Below, piece by piece: positions 8,392 to 17,755 of a stretch of 64,000 bases of DNA (position 1 is the first letter of the stretch; each line of letters begins with the position of its first letter). The notes beneath the pieces were generated by a model, which did no database searches, had not been told where the DNA came from, and saw only the letters and a list, made by a program, of their open reading frames with translations. The stretch spans positions 124,001-188,000 of the forward strand of contig NZ_JAOQKI010000002.1 of the NCBI RefSeq assembly GCF_025567465.1, written 5' to 3'. The DNA comes from Roseburia_C amylophila (GTDB taxonomy: Bacteria; Bacillota; Clostridia; Lachnospirales; Lachnospiraceae). The translations under genes and the position numbers were made by a program.

Positions 8392-9399
8392 CTAATTGTG
8401 TAATAATAAACTGTCAATGAACAGCCATTTTACATGGCATACAAAATACCAAAGCATTGCCTTCCGGTATAATTTTAATGCCTTTTTATCAGACATCTTT
8501 CCGGTCTTGCAATATTCTAACCACGCCTCGGATACTGTAAGTCCGTCTTTTTTTATCTTTTCCTCATAGAAAGCCACCTTTTCTCCGGCTGGCTGTTCCT
8601 TACATTTATGCATGAAACTCATATCTGCCCGGTGACGTACGAGACTGTATCGGATAAATTCCGGTGCAATCTTCTGTTCCAAGTCATAGTCCATCAAATT
8701 TCTAAGATAGTTGATAAACCGGGAATTTCCCGTCCAGATGCCGTCTCCGGTCTGACGATAGCTCGCCATAATATCCGGCATATAATATACATCCCCATGC
8801 TTGATAAAACAGAACGTAATGGTATTATCATTAAAATAATCTGCTACCACATCCATCGGAATATCCTTGATATAGGCACTTCGCATCAGAATAGAATCCG
8901 GATGGAAATAGAAACGTCCCCAGTAGGTTTTTCCCTTTAATTTCATCGTATGATTGCAGTTTAAAAATGGTGTATTTTCTTTCGTCTTCTCATCATAGGC
9001 ATAGACATTGTGGGCACAGACTGCATATTTTGCATTTTCCGGCTGATCCATAATCTCTACCTGCTTCTGCAGTTTATGGTCATCGATATAGAAATCATCC
9101 CCATCGAGATAAGCAAAATACTCTCCCTTTACATACTGCAAAAGATTCAGACGGTTTCTTGATGCCCGCTGGCTGCTGTTGTATTTCACACCAGGTTCCC
9201 GGTCCATCACATAAATTTCCATTCTGTCCGGATATTTCTGCTTCCATTTCTGTAATTTTGCCATGGTGCCATCGGTAGAACCATCGTCACCAATCAGCAC
9301 CTCAAAATCAAAATCACATTTCTGGTCAAAAACACTCTGCAATGCCTCATCCACATAATCTTCCTGATTATAAAAAGTCACAAGGACGCTTACTTTCAT
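8392..9399 (-). CDS. Family-2 glycosyltransferase
   Basis: This 335-residue GT-A enzyme has MKVSVLVTFYNQEDYVDEAL at the N-terminus, the nucleotide-binding IGDDGSTDGTM, and the metal motif YLDGDDFY near residue 98. After the catalytic core there is a C-terminal helical part of about 100 residues with a weakly hydrophobic end (MLWYFVCHVKWLFIDSLLL) that may touch the membrane. GGAGG lies 7 bases before the ATG. It belongs to the same operon as its neighbours; donor and acceptor cannot be read from the sequence. Confidence 0.9.
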   Translation of the reverse strand: MKVSVLVTFYNQEDYVDEALQSVFDQKCDFDFEVLIGDDGSTDGTMAKLQKWKQKYPDRMEIYVMDREPGVKYNSSQRASRNRLNLLQYVKGEYFAYLDGDDFYIDDHKLQKQVEIMDQPENAKYAVCAHNVYAYDEKTKENTPFLNCNHTMKLKGKTYWGRFYFHPDSILMRSAYIKDIPMDVVADYFNDNTITFCFIKHGDVYYMPDIMASYRQTGDGIWTGNSRFINYLRNLMDYDLEQKIAPEFIRYSLVRHRADMSFMHKCKEQPAGEKVAFYEEKIKKDGLTVSEAWLEYCKTGKMSDKKALKLYRKAMLWYFVCHVKWLFIDSLLLHN

Positions 9400-9414
9400 A
9401 CTATCCTCCAGTGC

Positions 9415-10404
9415 CTACAATGTAATTGAGTAGGTCAGGTTATTACAATAGGAACTTCCGAAGTCTTCTTTACTGGTAATCAGTCCCATATTCAGATAAT
9501 TACCCAAATCTTCGGTTGCTGTTCCCCAGGAAATCCGTTTATAGCCACGATTCTTCATTTCCACAATCATGGAATAATACATAAAGGTCATCGGGCTTAA
9601 TTTATTAAACGCCTGTCTTGCAGCAAGATACTGTGTATGGGCACAGCCTACTTTATCGAAATAAAACATCATGGAGCCAGCTAACATTTCATCCTCTTTG
9701 AAGATGCCAAAGAAGCCGCATTCCTCCGGGAAACGGTCATTCTTGAAATCTAAAAGCTCTGCTAAAGTATGTACCGGTTTGGTATCATACTTGGAAAGGT
9801 TCTCACAGAGAATATCATAGAATTCTTTAATCTCATCATCTGTCGTCAGCGGTCTGCATTCCAGACCTTCCTTCTCACAGTTGTGTACATTGGTACGTTT
9901 TCCCTGTGCAAAGTTAGATAGAATTGCCTCTTTATAGGTAGCATAGTTTACATAAGTGCTCAGTTCCTTATGCTCCGTATAGCCTGCATGCTGAAATGCA
10001 TACTGGAATAAATCACTTTCTACTTCTGAGAAAATATCAGAAGTCATCTTAAGGTAAGCCTCATCATAGCCCTGCTCCTTAAGATAATCCTTTAATTCTT
10101 CTACTAATACCACTACATGTTTGGCATTGTGATGCTTCTTGTCGATAATGATACCGCCAAAGGTGGTTCCTTTGTGGGAGAAAAATACCTTTTTCCCATC
10201 CTGCTCTAATTCACATGCCGGAATCAGTGCTGCAATATTATTTTTCTCATTATATACTACCAAAGATACATCTTTAAATCTGCCTGCCGGATGATAATTG
10301 AAGAACCGGCGGCTCTGTAAAAAGGTTCCGTTTATGGATTTTTCTGCGATAAATTTATCCCACTGTTCCTCTAAACTGTCCTCATATTTTTCAAATCGAA
10401 ACAT
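9415..10404 (-). CDS. FemAB/GNAT-fold acyltransferase, probable amino-sugar N-acylase
   Basis: The start at 10404 (MFRFEKYEDSLEEQWDKFI) is chosen because AGAGGAG lies 7 bases upstream; the longer frame would overlap the preceding aminotransferase gene. The protein (329 residues) has the double GNAT-like fold of the FemAB/BioF2-like group: FLQSRRFFNYH near residue 30, then FSHKGTTFGGII, AGSMMFYFDKVG, CAHTQYLAARQAFNKLSP and KRISWGTATEDLG. Family members add amino acids from charged tRNA to peptidoglycan or acylate other amines. Here it directly follows the two genes for a 3-amino-3,6-dideoxysugar, at the position where an N-acetylase (FdtC) is found in known clusters. I infer that it N-acylates that sugar; a peptidoglycan bridge role is the alternative. 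Confidence 0.75.
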   Translation of the reverse strand: MFRFEKYEDSLEEQWDKFIAEKSINGTFLQSRRFFNYHPAGRFKDVSLVVYNEKNNIAALIPACELEQDGKKVFFSHKGTTFGGIIIDKKHHNAKHVVVLVEELKDYLKEQGYDEAYLKMTSDIFSEVESDLFQYAFQHAGYTEHKELSTYVNYATYKEAILSNFAQGKRTNVHNCEKEGLECRPLTTDDEIKEFYDILCENLSKYDTKPVHTLAELLDFKNDRFPEECGFFGIFKEDEMLAGSMMFYFDKVGCAHTQYLAARQAFNKLSPMTFMYYSMIVEMKNRGYKRISWGTATEDLGNYLNMGLITSKEDFGSSYCNNLTYSITL

Positions 10405-10417
10405 AGTCTCTCCTCTT

Positions 10418-11515
10418 CTATTTGAATGCATTGATTGTATCAATGACATATCCGGTTTCTTCCTCTGTCATTCCATAATACATCGGAATGCTAAGCTCTG
10501 TTGCAGAAATCTCTTCTGCCAGTGGAAGCTCTCCCTTTTTGATGCCAAGGCTTTCATATGCGCCCTGCAGATGCATTGGAATCGGATAATGTTTATTGGT
10601 TCCAATTCCCTTTTCATTTAAGAACTTCTCTAATTCATCCCTGCGTGCACAGCGGATTGCAAAGATGTGGAATACATGCTTCGTATCCGGCATTATAGTT
10701 GGCAGAGCGATTTCCGGATTCTTAATTCCGGCAAGATATTTCTCTGCTGTCTCAATACGGTTTGCATTCCAGCGGTCTAAATTCTTTAATTTAATTCTTA
10801 AGAAAGCTGCCTGCATCTCATCCAGTCTGGAGTTATTTCCCTGATAGATATGATGATATTTATAATCAGAACCGTAGTTGCCAAGGGCACGTACTTTATC
10901 TGCCAGTTCTTTATCATCGGTTACAAAAGCTCCGGCATCTCCTAATGCACCTAAGTTCTTGCCCGGATAAAAACTGAATCCGGCTCCGTCTCCAAGACTA
11001 CCCACATGTTTTCCCTTATAGAGTGCGCCATGTGCCTGTGCAGAATCTTCGATTACTTTCAGATTGTGACGTTTTGCAATCTCCATGATTTCATCCATTG
11101 GTGCCGGCTGTCCATAAAGATGTACTGCCATAATTGCTTTGGTCTTATCAGTAATCTTCTCTTCGATTCTTGCCGGGTCAATGTCAAAGGACTCTAAAGT
11201 CGGCTCTACAAATACCGGAGTTGCACCTGTATAAGAAACTGCCAGTGCAGTTGCAATAAAGGTATTGGATGGAACAATGACTTCATCGCCTGTTCCGATT
11301 CCATATGCTTTCAGTGGAAGGAACAGTGCATCCAGTCCGTTACCTACACCTACACAGTATTTCACACCACAATATGCGGCATACTCTTCTTCAAACTTTG
11401 CTAATTCTTCTCCCTGGATAAACCAGTTTTTTGCTAAAACCTGCTGAAATTTTCCGGTAAGTTCGTCCTTGATTTCATCATGCATTTTCTCAAATGACAC
11501 AAATGGTATTTTCAT
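10418..11515 (-). CDS. fdtB: DegT/DnrJ/EryC1 aminotransferase, FdtB/QdtB-like
   Basis: This 365-residue PLP enzyme belongs to the sugar aminotransferase family. Visible motifs are NGLDALFLPLKAYGIGTGDE, PSNTFIATALAVSYTGA, EDSAQAHGA (cofactor-binding Asp157 and Gln160) and SFYPGKNLGALGD, with the PLP lysine at Lys186. The family aminates dTDP-keto-6-deoxyhexoses. The gene directly upstream encodes a 3,4-ketoisomerase of the FdtA type, so the product is probably dTDP-3-amino-3,6-dideoxygalactose or -glucose. The two genes are 12 bases apart. The dTDP-4-keto-6-deoxyglucose precursor must come from RmlA/RmlB encoded elsewhere. Confidence 0.88.
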   Translation of the reverse strand: MKIPFVSFEKMHDEIKDELTGKFQQVLAKNWFIQGEELAKFEEEYAAYCGVKYCVGVGNGLDALFLPLKAYGIGTGDEVIVPSNTFIATALAVSYTGATPVFVEPTLESFDIDPARIEEKITDKTKAIMAVHLYGQPAPMDEIMEIAKRHNLKVIEDSAQAHGALYKGKHVGSLGDGAGFSFYPGKNLGALGDAGAFVTDDKELADKVRALGNYGSDYKYHHIYQGNNSRLDEMQAAFLRIKLKNLDRWNANRIETAEKYLAGIKNPEIALPTIMPDTKHVFHIFAIRCARRDELEKFLNEKGIGTNKHYPIPMHLQGAYESLGIKKGELPLAEEISATELSIPMYYGMTEEETGYVIDTINAFK

Positions 11516-11527
11516 GGCAATTCTCCT

Positions 11528-11941
11528 TTACTTATCCTTATTTTCCTCTTTTACAAATGCAAGAAATTTATCATAATCCCTGATATAATCATTTTCATCA
11601 TAATATTCTGATGCCAGTACCATCAGCACCGCATCCTCGGAGAAATCATACATTTCCCGCCACATATTATTTGCAATATATAAGCCTTCATATGGCTTGT
11701 CCAATAAGACCTCTGCCGTCTCACTGCCGTTATCCAGATGAATCTTACAGGTTCCATGAATCGGAATCAGAATCTGCTCTAAACACCGGTGTGCATGATA
11801 GCCTCTTCGTACACCATCTACGGTATCATACATATAGTAAACACGCTTAATTTCAAATGGAATATCACGCATCTCTTCCAATGCTACCAGCTGACCGCGT
11901 TCATCCCCATGCTGCTGAAATCTGTACTTAATCACTTCCAT
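11528..11941 (-). CDS. fdtA: dTDP-4-keto-6-deoxyglucose 3,4-ketoisomerase (FdtA/QdtA cupin)
   Basis: The start at 11941 (MEVIKYRFQQHGDERGQLVA) has AAGGAG 7 bases upstream, better than the ATG two codons earlier. The 137-residue single cupin domain shows the family signatures DERGQLVALEE, IKRVYYMYDT, RRGYHAHRCLEQ (with the catalytic His pair region) and ASEYYDENDYIRDY. The enzyme moves the keto group from C4 to C3 of the dTDP-sugar, which the adjacent aminotransferase then aminates. FdtA and QdtA differ in C4 stereochemistry and cannot be told apart by eye here, so the sugar is Fuc3N or Qui3N. Confidence 0.9.
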   Translation of the reverse strand: MEVIKYRFQQHGDERGQLVALEEMRDIPFEIKRVYYMYDTVDGVRRGYHAHRCLEQILIPIHGTCKIHLDNGSETAEVLLDKPYEGLYIANNMWREMYDFSEDAVLMVLASEYYDENDYIRDYDKFLAFVKEENKDK

Positions 11942-12002
11942 GGACATTCTCCTTCTTCCACATTGCTGTGCTTCACTTTCTATTTTAATTCTTTTCTTAC
12001 TC

Positions 12003-12971
12003 TTACTCTGCTTTTTCTTTGCCGAATTCCGGATTATCCAAAAATCCCTTCTGCTGATGTGATGGCCGGTATGCGCCTTTTCGTGCCTGCAGCATATGGC
12101 TTATAAGATAACGGATGGCATCCGGATTACGGAACAGCCGTAACAAAGTACGAAGATAAAGATTTCTGATTTTATATAATCCCAATACCTTTTTCTGCTT
12201 CTTCACATATGGATTTTCGCTGTACTGCTCCTGAATCATGGCATAGAACCGGTCTACATCCTGTGCAAGAAGCTCCGAGAAGCCGCTTTTCTTCTTAGTG
12301 GATACTCCGGTATCGGCTTCATACCATACCAGATAATCCGGGAAGAAATGCATCGGTCTGCCATCTAAGCCTGCCATCATCTGAAAAATATCTTCTGCAT
12401 AAATGACCGTTCCCTCTATCTTCTTAAGATAAGTCATATAATAGTCTACGGTATAACAGGTACATGCACCAGAAGCATTGTCCCGATACAGCACCAGATT
12501 CTTTACAATCTTATCCTCATTCCAGTTCTTATATGGAGATAAATCAAAGGGATGCGGAAATTCCACATAATCTACACCGCCATCTTCCCTGCGGCAATAG
12601 CCCCGCATCAGCCCAAAACAGGACTCATACTGATTCTCTTCCATAAAGTCATACACCTGCTGCAGGGTATGTTCATTATAGAATGCATCCCCCGGTCCAA
12701 AATCCCGGACATATTTACCCTTTGCTTTTGCCAGACCATCTATGAGGTTCTTTACTGTTCCCTGATTCTTCTCATGAGGAATAAGGGTATAATTTGCAAA
12801 CTGGTGTGCCGCAAAATATGCTTCTATCTTATCAAAACAGTTTTCTTCTGAACCATCATCTGAGACTACGATTTCATAATCCTTAAAGGTCTGTGCCATG
12901 ACAGAATCCAGTGTAACTAATAATTTCTTCCAGTCCGGATGATAGGTTACGATTAAAACAGTAAATTTCAT
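12003..12971 (-). CDS. Family-2 glycosyltransferase
   Basis: This 322-residue GT-A enzyme has FTVLIVTYHPDWKKLLVTLD, IVVSDDGSEENCF and the acidic motif FGPGDAFY in the expected order, and a C-terminal helical tail (KKQKKVLGLYKIRNLYLRTL) of basic amphipathic character. The metal motif is an atypical GPGD rather than DxD, as seen in some family members. GGAG precedes the ATG. It is located between the FdtA-like gene and another glycosyltransferase in one operon. Donor unknown. Confidence 0.87.
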   Translation of the reverse strand: MKFTVLIVTYHPDWKKLLVTLDSVMAQTFKDYEIVVSDDGSEENCFDKIEAYFAAHQFANYTLIPHEKNQGTVKNLIDGLAKAKGKYVRDFGPGDAFYNEHTLQQVYDFMEENQYESCFGLMRGYCRREDGGVDYVEFPHPFDLSPYKNWNEDKIVKNLVLYRDNASGACTCYTVDYYMTYLKKIEGTVIYAEDIFQMMAGLDGRPMHFFPDYLVWYEADTGVSTKKKSGFSELLAQDVDRFYAMIQEQYSENPYVKKQKKVLGLYKIRNLYLRTLLRLFRNPDAIRYLISHMLQARKGAYRPSHQQKGFLDNPEFGKEKAE

Positions 12972-13027
12972 CGTTGCTCCTTCTTGTTAACTTATACAGT
13001 TTACTATGTTTTCTTAAAATTTGCAAC

Positions 13028-13936
13028 TTATAGCCTTCCGATGAGGAATACCAGACGTACAAATATCTCGTCTACGACTTTCTGTCTTAACTTCTTCGGA
13101 TAGAAAACCTTACGCAGTGCAATCAGCGGATGAAAACCATCCCTGGTAAAAAGTGCCAGTGCCTTCTGATTTTCCGGGGTCAGTTTTCCATTGTAAAGTT
13201 CACTGTATTCCTTAATCTGCTCATGAATATGATGGAAATAGTGATTCAAGAAAAAACGTTTAAAACGCCAGATCTGAAACTTAATAAAGCTGTACCCACC
13301 ATCACTGACATTATTATTGTGTCTGCGGTATTTTACCGTCGGACGCTCATCATAGATTACTTCTCCCATTCCGGCACAGACCATATACATCCACCAGTCA
13401 TGTCCGGTAGATTTTTCCGGCATCTGCTCTGTCACCATGTCCTTTGCTTTGCGGTTAAATACACTGTTAAAGCCAAGAGACACACAATCCACCAATGAAT
13501 TCACAAAAGAAATATTCGGCGTCCTGCCATCCCGGTGCGCCATGAAATTTAAATCTCCGTCATAGAAATCATAATTGGAAAAATACAATACCGGCACATT
13601 TTCCCTTGCATGTTCTAATTTTTCCACAGCCATCTTAATCTTGTCTTCAAACCAGACATCATCCTGGTCACTGAAAGCATAATAATCTGCTTCGCCGCCA
13701 TTTGCAATGAGCCATTCAAAACTCTTTACGAAGCCGACATTCTCTCCTGCCTCTAAATGAAGCAGTCCCTTTTCTTCATATTCCCTTACAATTGCAAGGG
13801 TTCCATCCTTGGAGCCGTCATCCCTGACATAAAGTTCCACATTGGGATAAGACTGATTTAAAATGCTGTCAATCTGCGCCTTAATATACTTTTCTCCGTT
13901 ATAAGCAGACAGTAATACATTTACTTTTTTACTCAT
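13028..13936 (-). CDS. Family-2 glycosyltransferase, rhamnosyltransferase-like
   Basis: The start at 13936 (MSKKVNVLLSAYNGEKYIKA) is supported by AAAGGA 6 bases upstream, and it overlaps the stop of the preceding membrane protein gene by 8 bases, which suggests translational coupling. The protein (302 residues) carries YVRDDGSKDGT, the metal motif AFSDQDDVW near residue 88, and STGHDWWMYMV, a signature of alpha-rhamnosyl- and related GT2 enzymes (the acceptor-side Asp in HDWW). It ends in a basic C-terminal tail (FYPKKLRQKVVDEIFVRL) likely to touch the membrane. Confidence 0.9.
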   Translation of the reverse strand: MSKKVNVLLSAYNGEKYIKAQIDSILNQSYPNVELYVRDDGSKDGTLAIVREYEEKGLLHLEAGENVGFVKSFEWLIANGGEADYYAFSDQDDVWFEDKIKMAVEKLEHARENVPVLYFSNYDFYDGDLNFMAHRDGRTPNISFVNSLVDCVSLGFNSVFNRKAKDMVTEQMPEKSTGHDWWMYMVCAGMGEVIYDERPTVKYRRHNNNVSDGGYSFIKFQIWRFKRFFLNHYFHHIHEQIKEYSELYNGKLTPENQKALALFTRDGFHPLIALRKVFYPKKLRQKVVDEIFVRLVFLIGRL

Positions 13937-15707
13937 ACAATTCCTTTCTTGCCACAAAACCTATCCCGGTATCATATATTCTCTCTAATGAATCAAAATA
14001 AGCCTGTTCATCTGCATAAATCTGGCTATCTTTTAATACCAGAATATAGCTGGCATCAGACGCATTCAGGTGATTGAAATAATCCGTATAATCCGGGTCA
14101 CTTTGTCCCCAGCCATAATACCGCTGGTCTGAAATTGCCTGATACCATAAATCATCTTCCCAGTATCCTGCCATCGGCACAATTTCTTCACCCTTGCTGA
14201 TTAATTCATTATATACCCAGTGATAAAGTTCTTCCTTTTCCTTAGAATAACCCGGCATGCCAAATGATACATAATTATAACGCAAAATATCATTAAAATC
14301 CTCTGCCTTATAAGTAGAAATCATCAAATCATTATGGACTGCAATTTTCTCCTCTATCTTGCCAAGGTACATTCCTGTTAAAAATGCCCACATCACAAAG
14401 CTTCCGGTTATCAATACCTTTGTCTGCTTTTCTGCATAAACAACTGCATAATAGACCAATACCAACGCAATCAGCCACAACAGGAAATGAATCTTGTAAA
14501 AATAATAGGTAGATGCTTGTCCATTTACTGTCTTCAAGAAAAGATATAAAGCAAACAGAAGCGTATACGGTGCTAAAAACAATACCAGATTATTCTCCTT
14601 CTTCCTACACATCCCATAGAATCCAAAGAGCATCAATGGAATAAACAGTACAAAGTTTGAAAACAAATCCCGGTAGCAGGCTCCCTCATTCACCAGTGCC
14701 GAAGATACCGTCACGCCATTGGTAAAGATACCTGCATATGTATAATAAAAGCCTACGATGCATGGGAACAGGAATACCGTCAGACAGATTGCCACGGTAT
14801 CTTTGGATACCAGTTTCTTTGCTTTAAACTGTTTTACAAAAATGCAGGTAATCAAAGCAAAGAAGGTAACCGGCATAAACATGACATAGCATTCAAAGAT
14901 AGCCAGACAACCTAACATCAGACATACAATATTCTGCCATTTTGGCATATCATCCTTTAAATAAACGTCTGTCAAAATAATAATCATTCCGATAACCGTT
15001 ACGCCCATGCCAAGGTAAACAAAGCCGTAGAGCATGGAGCACAGCGGATAGCCTATCATATAGATAAAGGACAGGACATAAGCTGCCACTCTGCCAAACC
15101 GGTCTTTGCTTAACCTTCTTGCAATTCCATAGAAGATAAATGCCGACATCAATAACTGAATCAGTTCACTTAAGACGAAGAATCGATAGAAATAATCCAC
15201 CGGTGCAAATGGAGCTAAGAATTCAAAAAGCAATCCGTTTAAAACCCTCTCATAAAACATACCAGCTATGGTTCCGTTCTCTACCAGATCCATGGCTGCC
15301 CGGAAATGATTTGCCGGATCAATGGTCAGGAAATTGATATTTAGAGCCATTCCACCATATCTTACCTTTGCAAATACTGCAATAATTGCCAGTGCGGTTA
15401 CAAGAAATGCTGCATCTGCTATTGCAAATTCATACCTCTGCCATTTCTTTTTCTTTACGATAAAGAACCAGAGCAATCCACCGGTAAGCAAATCAATGAT
15501 TCCCATTGAAATAATATTGACCGGAATATGAATCACATTCAGGATTGCTGCCCAAAATGTGTGATAGCAGTTCATCAGAATCAGCAGCAATACTATCCAT
15601 GTCATTCCTGCCTGCTTCCGCTCTGACTTATAGCTAAAGAATGCACCACTTAAAAGTGAAATCACTGCTATTCCATAAAAAAATGTAGTTCCAAAATTCC
15701 ATCCCAT
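13929..15707 (-). CDS. Large polytopic membrane protein, GT-C or polymerase-like
   Basis: This 592-residue protein has about 12-13 membrane helices in the first 465 residues and a soluble extracellular-type tail (about 466-592) with WVYNELISKGEEIVP and YYGWGQSDPDYTDYF. An acidic loop near residue 125-140 (NINFLTIDPANHFRAAMDLV) has the placement of the catalytic Asp of GT-C glycosyltransferases. No Wzy signature is recognisable. It lies in a row with two other large GT-C-like proteins. It may be the polymerase or a transferase using a lipid-phosphate sugar. I cannot assign the function more closely. Confidence 0.7.
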   Translation of the reverse strand: MGWNFGTTFFYGIAVISLLSGAFFSYKSERKQAGMTWIVLLLILMNCYHTFWAAILNVIHIPVNIISMGIIDLLTGGLLWFFIVKKKKWQRYEFAIADAAFLVTALAIIAVFAKVRYGGMALNINFLTIDPANHFRAAMDLVENGTIAGMFYERVLNGLLFEFLAPFAPVDYFYRFFVLSELIQLLMSAFIFYGIARRLSKDRFGRVAAYVLSFIYMIGYPLCSMLYGFVYLGMGVTVIGMIIILTDVYLKDDMPKWQNIVCLMLGCLAIFECYVMFMPVTFFALITCIFVKQFKAKKLVSKDTVAICLTVFLFPCIVGFYYTYAGIFTNGVTVSSALVNEGACYRDLFSNFVLFIPLMLFGFYGMCRKKENNLVLFLAPYTLLFALYLFLKTVNGQASTYYFYKIHFLLWLIALVLVYYAVVYAEKQTKVLITGSFVMWAFLTGMYLGKIEEKIAVHNDLMISTYKAEDFNDILRYNYVSFGMPGYSKEKEELYHWVYNELISKGEEIVPMAGYWEDDLWYQAISDQRYYGWGQSDPDYTDYFNHLNASDASYILVLKDSQIYADEQAYFDSLERIYDTGIGFVARKELYE

Positions 15708-15759
15708 CGTATGTTATCTCCCTTTTCCTTAAGTCTTCCTGTGTTTTTCTTTGTTCCAA

Positions 15760-15790
15760 CTTTTCTTTATTCTAGCTTTTCTTTATTCTA
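15760..15790 (-). repeat. Two 15-bp direct repeats at a gene junction
   Basis: cttttctttattcta occurs at 15760-15774 and again at 15776-15790 (period 16), between the two membrane protein genes. No function can be read. Confidence 0.6.
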
Positions 15791-15797
15791 ACTTCCT

Positions 15798-17750
15798 TTA
15801 GTAACAGGTGTTCACCAGCATAAATACTGCATATAAAAGCATGATGCCCATGATTCCGGAACATTTTACCGTAAAATGTCTGATGTCCTGTTTCACATGG
15901 TCACTTCCCAGTGCCAAGAATGGCAATATCAGCATCAGAATAAAATATCTTCCCTGAATGCCATTGATTACTGAAGAGCCTACCGGATTGGCAATACCAT
16001 CCCCGATATAAAGTCCTATCATAATTGCTGCAAAAGTTATTACAAATGCCAACAGAATCAAAATCCGGTGTTTTATTTTAATCCGGTCTCTTACTTCCTG
16101 ACCGTCTAATAAACCTACACCTAAAAGAAAACAAGGTTCTATTACTGCAAGCAAAGTTAATGGATAATTCATACTTCCAAGTATATTCAACTGCTGTAAA
16201 TAATCATTAAGGTTTACTATTAATGTTGAAATAATTACCTTTACTGCAGCAATTGGATACGTTTTCAGATACTGCATCTGCGTCATGGTGTCTGCTCCGT
16301 CACCAGCGCCAGCCTGTAATCCGCTGATTCCGGAAGATAGCTGAAATATCACATAGCCACCTATGATTGTCAACGGAAGTAATGCTATTACAAAAGATTT
16401 CCAGTAATCTTTTCTGCTGTTAAACTTATCCTTCGGTATCATAAATACTAAAAGTCCAAGACACGCATAGACATATTTACTTAAAAGCATTGTCAATAAC
16501 AGGATTCCAAGTAGCAATGTCTTTTTCCAATTCAATTTTACTTTTTCATCAAAAGCATAATAACAGCACAATGCTACAAATAAAAAGCCAGCACCATTTA
16601 ATACTGCATCCTGGGAAAGAGAGGATGCCTGATAAATACTTAATGGCATTACCGCAAGCATTGCCATAAGATTCTTATAAAACGGCATAAACCGTACTGC
16701 TGCATATGCCAATCCCATATATGCCAGCAAGTTGAAGATACGTCCCATCAAAATCACACCATAAATACTGAAATTGAACGTTCTTCCAAGGAAGATTCCA
16801 AGCCCCTGTGGCCAGTATACTACTGAAGTTACACTGTCATAATAAGTCATCTTTATCTTATTTTTAGAAAACTTACGGCTCTTTAAATATTCCATATAAG
16901 CAGTCCCCTCACTGCCATTCGGCGTCAACTGCCGGTAGGCAATTTCCTGCACATTTTCCGGCACGTATATCACGCCTCCTTCATGCGTGAGATTTGCAAA
17001 AGGACCAAATACGTTTCCATAGGCCACATCCATACTCCGATAGAAATGAGAAGGTCCGTCACACTCCTGAAATGCCGGATTAATTACCGCCATGCTGATT
17101 CCTATAACTGAAACCAGTATCAGCACCATATTTTCCGGTTTTGCCCACTTTACCGGCATTACAAAGATTCCGATTACCGCTATTATTCCTAGTGCAAACA
17201 GAATGAAAAATGTCTTGTTGAGTCCACCACCGTAAACCACTGACATACGAAGCCGTTCTGTTGTGGTCTGTCCATTCACCAGCAGGGTCTGGGCATAGTC
17301 TCCTGATAATGCACAATAATATACTTCTGATGCTTTTGTCACCTCTTCTAAGTCCAGACAGACATTTCTGGTTCCATCTATTCCATCTACTGCAAGTTCA
17401 AGATTTACCACCTCTTCGGCTCCGGTAGACTTTGGAACATTACACTGTATATTACTCAGCACTTCAGCGGTATCCGCATCCCTTAAAACGGCATGAATCG
17501 TAATATCCTCTCCGGAATCATTCATCATAAGCAACGCGATATTCTGCATATTGCCGGAAATTGTAAAATACTGTGACACCACCGCATCTTCAGCAGCAAT
17601 ATTTTCCTCTTTCCCACTCATGTCATTGTAATTATCCTGATTAGAGTTATAGAATATGCTCCGATGCTTTACCAGCAACAACAGCATGACAATAAGAACT
17701 ACTCCCGCCACGATATATTTCGGTGGTATCTTCTTTAACTTTTCCTTCAT
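15798..17750 (-). CDS. DUF2142 family membrane protein (GT-C-like)
   Basis: This 650-residue protein starts with a basic stretch and one helix (about 13-26), followed by an outer beta-rich domain (about 50-175) and about 10 helices. The DUF2142 hallmarks are visible: VINPAFQECDGPSHFYRSMD, MPLSIYQASSLSQDAVLNGA and NGIQGRYFILMLI. Members occur in teichoic acid and capsule loci and are predicted GT-C glycosyltransferases that take sugars from polyprenyl phosphate; no reaction is firmly established. The gene follows the YfhO gene by 5 bases, with AAGGA before its ATG, so both may work on the same surface polymer. Confidence 0.85.
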   Translation of the reverse strand: MKEKLKKIPPKYIVAGVVLIVMLLLLVKHRSIFYNSNQDNYNDMSGKEENIAAEDAVVSQYFTISGNMQNIALLMMNDSGEDITIHAVLRDADTAEVLSNIQCNVPKSTGAEEVVNLELAVDGIDGTRNVCLDLEEVTKASEVYYCALSGDYAQTLLVNGQTTTERLRMSVVYGGGLNKTFFILFALGIIAVIGIFVMPVKWAKPENMVLILVSVIGISMAVINPAFQECDGPSHFYRSMDVAYGNVFGPFANLTHEGGVIYVPENVQEIAYRQLTPNGSEGTAYMEYLKSRKFSKNKIKMTYYDSVTSVVYWPQGLGIFLGRTFNFSIYGVILMGRIFNLLAYMGLAYAAVRFMPFYKNLMAMLAVMPLSIYQASSLSQDAVLNGAGFLFVALCCYYAFDEKVKLNWKKTLLLGILLLTMLLSKYVYACLGLLVFMIPKDKFNSRKDYWKSFVIALLPLTIIGGYVIFQLSSGISGLQAGAGDGADTMTQMQYLKTYPIAAVKVIISTLIVNLNDYLQQLNILGSMNYPLTLLAVIEPCFLLGVGLLDGQEVRDRIKIKHRILILLAFVITFAAIMIGLYIGDGIANPVGSSVINGIQGRYFILMLILPFLALGSDHVKQDIRHFTVKCSGIMGIMLLYAVFMLVNTCY

Positions 17751-17755
17751 TTTCC

